Positions 16,378 to 26,809 of a stretch of 64,000 bases of DNA are shown piece by piece; within the stretch, counting starts at the first letter, position 1, and each line of letters begins with the position of its first letter. The stretch is from positions 1 to 64,000 of the forward strand of contig JAAEQB010000074.1 of assembly GCA_024231975.1 (NCBI GenBank), written 5' to 3'. The position numbers were made by a program, and so were the translations under genes. The notes beneath the pieces are model-generated. The model was given only the letters and a program-made list of their open reading frames with translations. It was not told where the DNA came from and ran no database searches. The stretch is from Allobosea sp. (GTDB lineage: Bacteria > Pseudomonadota > Alphaproteobacteria > Rhizobiales > Beijerinckiaceae).

Positions 16378-16815
16378 TCAACGGCCAACGAGAACACTAA
16401 GAAGGTCTTCAACCGAGGTACTGACGCTTTTGAGCGCTCCTTCTATCATGGGGTTGTTCCCACTTGGCATCAGGCGTCGCGGGTCCGTTTGCAATCCGTA
16501 GCAAGGCTTTCCGAGAATAAAAGACACACCTAGTTCGAATGCGGCGCCTTCATCAACTGATCGGCCATCGAGAACAAGAACGAAAAAATCACAACGTTTC
16601 AGCGCGTCCATGTCGGTATCAAAGATGCGCTTCTCCGCCTCCCGAGCGTTCAAACCGCGCTGTATCAACTCAATAAGTAGCGCCCCGTCACGCTGCGGCA
16701 GGAACACATCGAAATGAAACTCCAGAGATTGCGCTAGCCGCGAGTTAAACTCTTTTTCTGCCTGAGAGAACAATGGTCCAGCCAGATAAATCTGCGGCCT
16801 AGTGGCGATCTGCAT
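16378..16815 (-). CDS. Nucleoside 2-deoxyribosyltransferase-like protein
   Basis: 145 aa from ATG 16815; a TTG codon one position earlier is also in frame. The Rossmann-like start PQIYLAGPLFS and the segment DGRSVDEGAAFELG match the nucleoside 2-deoxyribosyltransferase family: D83 and E94 occupy the positions of the substrate-binding Asp and the catalytic Glu nucleophile. Such enzymes cleave or exchange the N-glycosidic bond of (deoxy)nucleosides, and diverged members occur in bacterial immunity operons. Its ATG overlaps the stop of the SIR2-kinase gene (TGATG), so the two are translationally coupled. The DNA is AT-richer than the surrounding genome. The last gene of the island; substrate unknown. 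Confidence 0.8.
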   Translation of the reverse strand: MQIATRPQIYLAGPLFSQAEKEFNSRLAQSLEFHFDVFLPQRDGALLIELIQRGLNAREAEKRIFDTDMDALKRCDFFVLVLDGRSVDEGAAFELGVSFILGKPCYGLQTDPRRLMPSGNNPMIEGALKSVSTSVEDLLSVLVGR

Positions 16816-18461
16816 CAAAAATCCATCTCCACCTGTCGCGACTCCATGGACGCAATTGAGTTCAATCGGCCACTTAGATCGGCCTCCACGTAATCGTGAA
16901 GATGGATGATCTGAGCGACTCGCCTGACCAGCTCAGATACGCTCATGCTCCGCGTATCGACGGTTGTTACCCCCGGAACAGAGTATATCTTCTTCAGAAA
17001 TTCCTGAATTTCGTGCAGAGTTTCAGATGAGCTTGTCTTGTTCTGAGAAATAATTCGAGATTGAAGCTCCCAAGAGTCTCCTGTTAAAAGGAAGACATGT
17101 CCAGGCTGTACCGATTTGCTCGATTGACCTTTGATTGCCACCTGAAGTTGCTGCGCGCGCGATGGCCAATCTTCTTGGTCTGTAAATGACAGTGGATCTA
17201 GTGGTGGTCGATCAACAATATTAAGCCCCTCTTCTGCGGTGTGTAAATTCCAATTCTTTCTAAAAAATTCATCATCGAGCCACTTGTCTACTTTCTTTCG
17301 TTCCGGTTCTGTAAGTAATTTTCGATCTTTGGCGAGTTCCGGAAGTCGCTCCTGCGTCCATTCATCGTATGCTGCTAAGCTATACAGGTGCGACAGGCAT
17401 GTGCTTTTTCCTACTCCCATAGGTCCGGTGACATAATAGAAGAACCGAAGGTTTATTCCTGCCTGCTCCGCTCCTCTGTTAATCTGGGTATCATCCTTCG
17501 TAATCAATGATCCAAGGGCGGAGATGCCTGCTTTACCAAGGAACAATGTGATCAGGTTGTAGACCTGAAAATTGGCTAACCGAAGGGCGTCTTTGGCATC
17601 ATTGCACAAAGTGCCGTCATCATAGCAGACATAATAGTGGCACTGCCCCGGATTCGCAGTAGCTCCTGTACGAAGTAAGTGTTTTAAATTCGCGTCATTT
17701 AGCGACAATCCAATAAACAAGCATGTTTTTCCGGCGATGTGACTGGCCAAATAGTCTTCTTTGTGTTGGTTTAATTGTAGCAGTTGGTCTGCAAAACTTT
17801 CCTCAGAAAACACGAGTTGATCGGTGGATTCAAGAAGGTTGCGCGGTAGAAATCCATTGGGATGATAGATAATAGGATCTAGTGTGCGCGATCTAAGGGT
17901 ACCTTTTGATATAGTTCGAAAAGATTTTCGCATCTGTTCTGAATCAAATGTTTCATCTCGCAGTAAAAGTTGGAGACTTTCGTCAAAATTATAGTTAATT
18001 GTTACTTCAGATTCTTTGATAATTTTGCGATACTGATCAAGATAAGGGTGTTTGTTTCTGATGCCTTCCGTGCTGTAGTCTGTTGCTTTCTCATAAAGGC
18101 AGTCACGCACGATTTCTCGCCATCGTGCGACTAATGCTCGTTCGCGATGGCGCCGATCCATACTTTTAATGTCCGCTGGCGCCTCCCAGTGCGAACGAAA
18201 CCACTCAAAAGCCTTCTGAATACGGATTGTCAGAGACTGATCAATACCAGGTGCCTCTTGTAGCGCCTCGATCCCATTAACATCGGGGTGAGATGCTATT
18301 CTACTTACAAGCTCATCCCAGCTTGGTAAGCCAACATCCTTGCCAATCCCCGCACCAAACACGAGGCCCAATTTTTTAAGTGATTTTTGTCGGCGCAGAT
18401 GAACTATTGCTTTCGCATGTCTTCTGAGCAGATCGGTTTCTATATCTGACAGATCAGGCAT
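16815..18461 (-). CDS. SIR2-like domain fused to a P-loop (deoxynucleoside kinase-like) domain
   Basis: 548 aa from ATG 18461; a TTG start three codons earlier is possible, and neither has a clear ribosome binding site. Residues about 30-310 look SIR2-like: VFGAGIGKDVGLPSW (G36-A-G38), TINYNFDE (N156, N158, D160), YHPNGFLP and FIGLSLNDANLKHLL. The motif that normally reads H-G has N202-G203, with a His at 200. Residues about 335-548 hold a Walker A (G346-PMGVGKS-T354), a DR pair (D417-R418) in VDRPPLDPLSF, and LLTGDSW, reminiscent of deoxynucleoside or thymidylate kinases. SIR2 domains in phage defence destroy NAD+. The fusion partner and the coupled deoxyribosyltransferase suggest a nucleotide-targeting defence system. 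Composition is strongly AT-shifted, a sign of transfer. The architecture is not one I can match to a named system. Confidence 0.7.
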   Translation of the reverse strand: MPDLSDIETDLLRRHAKAIVHLRRQKSLKKLGLVFGAGIGKDVGLPSWDELVSRIASHPDVNGIEALQEAPGIDQSLTIRIQKAFEWFRSHWEAPADIKSMDRRHRERALVARWREIVRDCLYEKATDYSTEGIRNKHPYLDQYRKIIKESEVTINYNFDESLQLLLRDETFDSEQMRKSFRTISKGTLRSRTLDPIIYHPNGFLPRNLLESTDQLVFSEESFADQLLQLNQHKEDYLASHIAGKTCLFIGLSLNDANLKHLLRTGATANPGQCHYYVCYDDGTLCNDAKDALRLANFQVYNLITLFLGKAGISALGSLITKDDTQINRGAEQAGINLRFFYYVTGPMGVGKSTCLSHLYSLAAYDEWTQERLPELAKDRKLLTEPERKKVDKWLDDEFFRKNWNLHTAEEGLNIVDRPPLDPLSFTDQEDWPSRAQQLQVAIKGQSSKSVQPGHVFLLTGDSWELQSRIISQNKTSSSETLHEIQEFLKKIYSVPGVTTVDTRSMSVSELVRRVAQIIHLHDYVEADLSGRLNSIASMESRQVEMDF

Positions 18462-18528
18462 CGGGCGCAAGAAAAAGTGCAGAGGTGATTCTTTCTATCG
18501 CTTTGTGGGCCCGGCGGAAAGCCTTGAT

Positions 18529-21492
<2,964 letters not shown>

Positions 21493-21634
21493 GGTGGTGT
21501 CCGATTGAGCTTTAGCCGTACAGATAGGGCAATCGCCGGGCCGTGCCAGTGCAGCCGGGCGAGAGGCGGGCATGAGTAGCACGCAGCCGCCGATGTTGCC
21601 GCATTGTTCTTGTGGGGTGTGCTGACAGAGATTG

Positions 21635-22813
21635 TCAGGAGCGTGGCAGGCTGCAGAAGCGCTGCCGGAGCAGGAATGCGGAGACCAGCATGGCGAGCGC
21701 CAGTGTCCCGGACAGGATCAGCGCCGCCGAGGCGCCATAGCGCTCGATCAGCAGCGCGTAGGCGAGCGGCGAGGCGGCCGAGAGGAAGAAGCCCGGCGCC
21801 AGCAAGCGCCCGACATAGGCGCCATAGCTCTTCGGGTCGAACAGCATCAGCGGCAGCGTGCCGCGCGTGATCGTCAGCACGCCGTTGCCGGCGCCGTAGC
21901 AGAAGGCGAAGGCGAGCGCGGCAAAGGCGCTCGCGCCGCCGGCGAGGCCGACGACGAAGCAGAGCGGCAGCACCAGGCAGGCGATCAGGTTGAGGTCGAA
22001 CGGGCTGGTCTTCGCCCCGAACAGCACCTCGCCGAGCCGCGCCAGCGACTGGCCGATGCCGCGGGTCGCGCCGATCCAGACCGCGGCTGCGGCCGGCAGG
22101 CCGAGACCGGCGAGGATGCCGATCATATGGGCGGACATGCCGGCATTGAGGACGCCGGCGAAGGTGACGATCAGCGCGTAGAGCAGGCCGGCGAAGCGGG
22201 TGTCGGCCGGGCTGAGCGTGACGACGGGCTTCGCGGCAGCCGCATCGGACAGAGGCCGCGCCGAGGCAGTCGGCAGCGTCAGGTGCAGCGGCAAGGTGAG
22301 CAGCGCGAAGCCGGCATAGGCGATCAGCGCGCCGCGCCAGCCGAACTGCTCGGCCAGCACATGGCCGAGCGGCCAGAACACGGTCGAGGCGAGGCCGCCG
22401 AGCAAAGTGATCTGGGCGATCGGCCGGCGCGCGGCGCTGCCGCCGATCCGGGCCAGCGCCGCGAAGGCGGTGTCATAGAGGCTGAGCCGCATGGCGAGGC
22501 CGAGGCAGAGCCAGGCGGCGTAATAGGCCGCGATCGTGTGGGCGAAGGCGAGGCCGAGGCAGCCGGCGGCGGTAAGCAATGAGCCGATGCACATCACCAT
22601 GCGGCCACCGTGGCGGTCGATCAGGCGGCCGACCGCGCCGGAGGTCAGCCCCATCACCAGCAGGCCGGCCGAGAGTCCGCCATGGATGATCGCCTGCGAC
22701 CAGCCGAGCTCGTTGCCGATGAGCTCGCCGAAGGCGCCGACCAGGTAATAGGAGACGCCCCAGGAGATGAGCTGCGCCAGTCCGAGGCAGAAGACGGTGC
22801 TGCGGGAGATCAT
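21635..22813 (-). CDS. MFS transporter
   Basis: 392 aa with twelve predicted membrane helices. The loop between helices 2 and 3 has GRLIDRHGGRMVM, the MFS loop motif. The N-terminal LAQLISWGVSYYLVGAFGELI is shared with a bacterial subgroup of uncharacterised oxalate/formate- or drug-type MFS proteins. The substrate is unknown. ATG 22813 is accepted; a weak GGGAGAT-like site is not clearly placed. Monocistronic. Confidence 0.85.
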   Translation of the reverse strand: MISRSTVFCLGLAQLISWGVSYYLVGAFGELIGNELGWSQAIIHGGLSAGLLVMGLTSGAVGRLIDRHGGRMVMCIGSLLTAAGCLGLAFAHTIAAYYAAWLCLGLAMRLSLYDTAFAALARIGGSAARRPIAQITLLGGLASTVFWPLGHVLAEQFGWRGALIAYAGFALLTLPLHLTLPTASARPLSDAAAAKPVVTLSPADTRFAGLLYALIVTFAGVLNAGMSAHMIGILAGLGLPAAAAVWIGATRGIGQSLARLGEVLFGAKTSPFDLNLIACLVLPLCFVVGLAGGASAFAALAFAFCYGAGNGVLTITRGTLPLMLFDPKSYGAYVGRLLAPGFFLSAASPLAYALLIERYGASAALILSGTLALAMLVSAFLLRQRFCSLPRS

Positions 22814-22844
22814 GACAGGCTCATCGACGATTGGTCCCGGACAA

Positions 22845-23105
22845 CCGCTGCGAGGGAGGGCGCCTCCCTTCCCCCTTGCGGGGAAGGGTATGGGGATGGG
22901 GGGAGGGCGACTGGGTGCAAAGCTGCTTGTACTGGCCAGCCGCGTTAATCGCTAAGCGGGGGCGCTTTGACTTTGCGCCCCCCACCCCTTCCCCTCCCCA
23001 CAAGGGGGAGGGGTTAGCGTCCCGCATGCCTTCACGGGAGAAACCGTATCGGAGAGGTTCAGACATAGATCCCGGGTCTCCCTTCGGTCGCCCGGGATGA
23101 CCCGA
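22845..23105. repeat. Intergenic palindromic repeats
   Basis: A GGGCGCCTCCCTTCCCCCTTGC...GGGGAAGGG hairpin (about 22858-22890) and its mirror CCCCTTCCCCTCCCC-ACAAG-GGGGAGGGG (about 22985-23013) bracket about 90 bp. Downstream, ATCCCGGGTC...GCCCGGGATGAC (about 23070-23102) resembles the right half of the element at 12613-12720. No gene is present in this 310-bp gap. Confidence 0.65.
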
Positions 23106-23123
23106 GCTTTTGGGGGAAGCGCA

Positions 23124-23900
23124 CTATCTGGCCTCGCCAGGCAGCGTCTGGTCCCCCGGCCCGAGGCTGCGCTGCATCAGCACGGTGTCGACCCAGCGGC
23201 CGAACTTGAAGCCGGTCGAGCGCAAGGTGCCGATCGGCTCGAAGCCGAAGCTGCGATGCAGGCCGATCGAGCCGGCATTGCCGCTGTCGCCGATATTGGC
23301 GAGCATCTGGCGCCAGGGCCCGGCCTCGCAGCGGCTGATCAGTGCGCCGAGCAAGGTTGAGCCGATCTTCCTGCCACCGAGCCCGTCGGCGACATAGATC
23401 GAATCCTCGATGGTGTGGCGATAGGCCGGGCGGGGGCGATAGGACGTCGCATAGCTGTAGCCGACGATCCGGCCGCCCTGCTCGGCGGCGAGATAGGGCA
23501 GGCCGAGCCCCAGCACCGCCTGACGACGCACCAGCATCTCCTCGACGCTCGGCGGCGTCTCCTCGAAGCTGGCGAGGCCATGCAGGACATGGTGGGTGTA
23601 GATCGCCTGGATCGCGGGCATATCCGCCTCCCGCGCATCGCGGACGAGGATGGGCGATGCCGTAGTGCCGGCGGATTCAGTAGTCGTCATGCCAATCGTT
23701 CCGGCCCGATCGGGCCGCCTTTCAGTCGTATCGGGACGCCCGGTCAGCGCTTCCCGTCGCGTCACGCCGATATCGGCGAGCTGGTGCTCGTCGAGCTCGC
23801 GCAGGGTCCGCAATTGCTGATAGCGCGATTTCTGGCAGGCGCCGACATAATGTGCCGCCTCGCGCAGCAGCTGTCGTCCCGCCCACCAGATCCCGCTCAT
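23124..23900 (-). CDS. GNAT acetyltransferase with an N-terminal DUF1127 segment
   Basis: 258 aa as an uninterrupted frame from ATG 23900. Residues about 15-52 (RYQQLRTLRELDEHQLADIGVTRREA pattern) are a DUF1127 unit. Residues about 82-245 are a GNAT domain of the phosphinothricin acetyltransferase type, with R-DAREADMPAIQAIYTHHV, the acetyl-CoA loop GLGGRKIGSTLL (Arg/Gln-x-x-Gly-x-Gly/Ala-like) and NAGSIGLHRSFGFEPIGTL. An internal ATG at 23690 (residue 71) could make a plain acetyltransferase. It is unclear whether one fused protein or two nested products are made. The small-molecule substrate is unknown. Divergent from the LysR gene. Confidence 0.8.
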   Translation of the reverse strand: MSGIWWAGRQLLREAAHYVGACQKSRYQQLRTLRELDEHQLADIGVTRREALTGRPDTTERRPDRAGTIGMTTTESAGTTASPILVRDAREADMPAIQAIYTHHVLHGLASFEETPPSVEEMLVRRQAVLGLGLPYLAAEQGGRIVGYSYATSYRPRPAYRHTIEDSIYVADGLGGRKIGSTLLGALISRCEAGPWRQMLANIGDSGNAGSIGLHRSFGFEPIGTLRSTGFKFGRWVDTVLMQRSLGPGDQTLPGEAR

Positions 23901-24013
23901 CGCTCGTGCCCTGCCGCGGCCGGCTTGTCCTCGGGCCGCGCCGGCACCTTGCGCTTTGCCGTCTCATAAATGAAGCTTCTCGAAGTTATGCAGAGCATGA
24001 GAAATTCTTTGAG

Positions 24014-24922
24014 ATGCGCGACCTTCGCCTCGACCAGCTCGACAGTTTCCGCCAGGTGATTGCGCTCGGCAGTTTCTCGGCCGCGGCCGAGAGGCTCGGC
24101 CTGAGCCAGCCGGCGGTCAGCTTGCAGATCCGCGAGCTCGAACGCCGGCTTGGTACTGTCCTGATTGAGCGGGTCGGGCGCCGGGCGCAGCCGACGGCGG
24201 CAGGCACCGAACTGCTCGACCATGCCGGCCGGATCGAGGCTGCGGTCGCGGCGGCGCAAGAGGCGATGGCGCGGCATGCGACGGGAGCGATGGGCCGCGT
24301 GCGGATCGGCACCGGTGCTACCGCCTGCATCTTCCTGCTGCCGCCGGTGCTGCGCGACCTGCGCCAGCGCTATCCGACGCTGGAGATCACCGTCAGCACC
24401 GGCAACAGCGCCGACATCGTCAAGGCGATCGAGGACAATCAGATCGATATCGGCTTGGTCTCGCTGCCGGCTGCCGGCCGCAGCCTGCAGGTCACGCCGC
24501 TGCTCGACGATGAGTTCGTCGTGATCGCCCCACCCGGCATGGAACTGCCGCTGCGATTGACGCCGGAGGCGCTGGCGCGGCTTCCGGTGCTGCTGTTCGA
24601 ACCGGGCGGCATCACCCGACGTATCGCCGATGAATGGTTCGCCCGCGCCGGCGTGACGCTGAAGCCGGTGATGTCGCTCGGCAGCGTCGAGGCGATCAAG
24701 CGGCTGGTCGGAGCCGGCCTCGGCTGCGCCATCCTGCCGAGCATGGCGGTACGGGACGAAAGCGAGGGACTGATCGTCCAGCCGTTGTCGCCGCGCGTGC
24801 ATCGCACGCTCGGCCTCGTCCTGCGCAAGGACAAGCCATTGCATCGCGGCTTGCGCGAGACGCTGAAGGCCTTGCGGGCGCTGGGCACGCTGCCTGCTGA
24901 CAGGCCCGGTCAGGACGGCTGA
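24014..24922 (+). CDS. LysR-family transcriptional regulator
   Basis: 302 aa from ATG 24014 (MRDLRLDQLDSF); the frame is open further upstream but that part has no LysR character. The N-terminal winged helix contains FSAAAERLGLSQPAVSLQIRELERRLG, and a periplasmic-binding-like effector domain follows. It lies divergent from the DUF1127-GNAT gene and 57 bp before a small monooxygenase on the same strand, either of which could be its target. The effector is unknown. Confidence 0.9.
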   Translation: MRDLRLDQLDSFRQVIALGSFSAAAERLGLSQPAVSLQIRELERRLGTVLIERVGRRAQPTAAGTELLDHAGRIEAAVAAAQEAMARHATGAMGRVRIGTGATACIFLLPPVLRDLRQRYPTLEITVSTGNSADIVKAIEDNQIDIGLVSLPAAGRSLQVTPLLDDEFVVIAPPGMELPLRLTPEALARLPVLLFEPGGITRRIADEWFARAGVTLKPVMSLGSVEAIKRLVGAGLGCAILPSMAVRDESEGLIVQPLSPRVHRTLGLVLRKDKPLHRGLRETLKALRALGTLPADRPGQDG

Positions 24923-24979
24923 TTGCGCCGGGCCTGGCCAGGGGGCAGGGTGCCGCCCGGATTGAGAAAGGGGCCTGCC

Positions 24980-25279
24980 GTGTACGGGTTGATCGGGAAG
25001 ATGCGGGCCAAGCCCGGCGAGCGCGAGGCGCTGATCGGCTACATCCTCGAGAGCAGCGGCGAAATGCCGGGCTGCCTGAGCTATATCGTCGCCCGCGATC
25101 CCGATGACGCCGATGCGATCTGGGTGACCGAGGTCTGGGACAGGGAAGAGAGCCACAAGGCCTCGCTCGCTTTGCCGGTGGTGCAGGCGGCGATCGCCAA
25201 GGCCAGGCCGATCATCGCCGGCTTCGACAGCCATGTCGTGACGCAACCGGTCGGCGGGTTCGGGCTGGCGAAGGGCTGA
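24980..25279 (+). CDS. Antibiotic biosynthesis monooxygenase (ABM/YgiN-like) family protein
   Basis: 99 aa from GTG 24980, preceded by GAAAGGGG. The ferredoxin-like ABM fold is recognised from GLIGKMRAKPGEREALIGYIL, the central GCLSYIVARDPDD and WVTEVWDREESHKASL. Family members are small dimeric cofactor-free monooxygenases or quinol-handling proteins such as YgiN. The substrate is unknown. It follows the LysR gene on the same strand. Confidence 0.82.
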   Translation: MYGLIGKMRAKPGEREALIGYILESSGEMPGCLSYIVARDPDDADAIWVTEVWDREESHKASLALPVVQAAIAKARPIIAGFDSHVVTQPVGGFGLAKG

Positions 25280-25281
25280 GC

Positions 25282-25430
25282 CTTCCCTTCTCCCCTTGCG
25301 GGAGAAGGTGGCCCGGAGGGCCGGATGAGGGGTCGAACAGGTCTGGATAGTTTCGGACAACGTCACGCGGGCCAGTAGTCCACGTCGCGCGACCCCTCAC
25401 CCTAGCCCTCTCCCGCAAGGGGAGAGGGGA
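25282..25430. repeat. 149-bp palindromic element, second copy
   Basis: Same length as the copy at 7872-8020 and alignable base for base. The ends CTTCTCCCCTTGCGGGAGAAGG and CCTCTCCCGCAAGGGGAGAGG are almost identical, and the centre keeps CAGGTCT, GTTTCGGA-AACGTC and GTCGCG. This copy is not nested in another element. Confidence 0.75.
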
Positions 25431-25517
25431 CAGGTCGCGCTTCGTCGATTGCGACACCCGCCTTCCGCTCGCCGGCCGCACGGTCTAAGACCCTCGCGAC
25501 CGAGCCGCGAGCCTGCC

Positions 25518-26789
25518 ATGACCCAATCCGCCCTGAGCAAACTCACCATCCTGCCAACGACGGCGGCCCTGATCGGCCGGGTGATGCCGCCCGGCTCGAA
25601 GTCGATCACCAATCGGGCGCTGCTGGTCGCGGCGCTGGCGAAGGGCACCAGCCGGCTCAGCGGTGCGCTGAAGAGCGACGACACCCGCTATATGGCGCAG
25701 GCGCTGCGCGACATGGGCGTCACGATCGACGAGCCCGATGCGACCAGCTTCATCGTCACCAGCGATGGCAAGTTGCAGGCGCCCTCCAAGCCACTCTTCC
25801 TCGGCAATGCCGGCACTGCGACCCGCTTTCTGACGGCGGCGGCGGCTCTGGTCGACGGCACGGTCGTGGTCGACGGCGACGAGCATATGCGCAAGCGGCC
25901 GATCCTGCCGCTGGTCGAGGCGTTGACCCGGCTCGGTGTCGCGATCACCGCGCCGAGCGGCTGCCCGCCGGTGACCATCCAGGGGCAGGGCGGTTTCGAG
26001 GGTGGGCTGGTCGAGGTCGATGGCGGGCTCTCCAGCCAATATGTCTCGGCCCTGCTGATGGCCGGCGCCTGCGCCCGCAATCCGGTCGATGTCGTGCTGA
26101 CCGGCCAGGAGATCGGCGCGCGCGGCTATGTCGACCTGACGCTGGCGACGATGCGCGCCTTCGGTGCCGAAGTCTCCGAACCGGCGAGCGGCGGCTGGCG
26201 GATCGCGCCGACCGGCTATACCGCGACCGACTACCTGATCGAGCCCGATGCCTCGGCCGCGACCTATCTCTGGGCGGCGGAGGTCTTGACCGGCGGCTCG
26301 ATCGATCTCGGCGTGCCAGCTTCCGCCTTCACCCAGCCCGACGCCAAGGCGCATGAACTGATCGCCGCCTTCCCGAACCTGCCGGCGCAGATCGACGGCT
26401 CGCAGATGCAGGATGCGGTGCCGACGCTCGCCGTGCTCGCCGCCTTCAACCGGACGCCGGTGCGCTTCACCGGCATCGCCAATCTGCGCGTCAAGGAATG
26501 CGATCGCGTCGCGGCGCTGGCCCAGGGCCTGTCGCGCATCCGTCCCGGTCTTGGCGTCGAGGAGGGCGACGATCTTCTCGTCGCCTCCGATCCGGCGCTG
26601 GCCGGCCAGACGCTGCCGGCCGAGATCGATACCTTCGCCGATCACCGTATCGCCATGAGCTTCGCGCTGGCGGGCCTCAAGATCGGCGGCGTCACCATTC
26701 TCGATCCTGCTTGCGTGGCGAAGACCTATCCGGACTACTGGGGCGCGCTCGGTTCGCTCGGCGTGCGCTTCGAGGGCGAGGTGCCATAG
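25518..26789 (+). CDS. aroA: 3-phosphoshikimate 1-carboxyvinyltransferase (EPSP synthase)
   Basis: 423 aa from ATG 25518. It carries the substrate-binding PPGSKSITNRALL near the start, GNAGTATRFL at about residue 98, and the late NLRVKECDRVAALA and DTFADHRIAMSFALAG. It condenses shikimate-3-phosphate with phosphoenolpyruvate. The GNAGTA-R segment reads T-R-F-L where E. coli-type enzymes have M-R-P-L and CP4-type enzymes differ altogether, so it is closer in this segment to the fungal AROM form. Many relatives keep aroA next to cmk and rpsA, which are absent here, so this may be an extra copy. Convergent with the oxidoreductase gene, 20 bp apart. Confidence 0.92.
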   Translation: MTQSALSKLTILPTTAALIGRVMPPGSKSITNRALLVAALAKGTSRLSGALKSDDTRYMAQALRDMGVTIDEPDATSFIVTSDGKLQAPSKPLFLGNAGTATRFLTAAAALVDGTVVVDGDEHMRKRPILPLVEALTRLGVAITAPSGCPPVTIQGQGGFEGGLVEVDGGLSSQYVSALLMAGACARNPVDVVLTGQEIGARGYVDLTLATMRAFGAEVSEPASGGWRIAPTGYTATDYLIEPDASAATYLWAAEVLTGGSIDLGVPASAFTQPDAKAHELIAAFPNLPAQIDGSQMQDAVPTLAVLAAFNRTPVRFTGIANLRVKECDRVAALAQGLSRIRPGLGVEEGDDLLVASDPALAGQTLPAEIDTFADHRIAMSFALAGLKIGGVTILDPACVAKTYPDYWGALGSLGVRFEGEVP

Positions 26790-26809
26790 GGCCGCCGCGA
26801 AGGGCTCCG

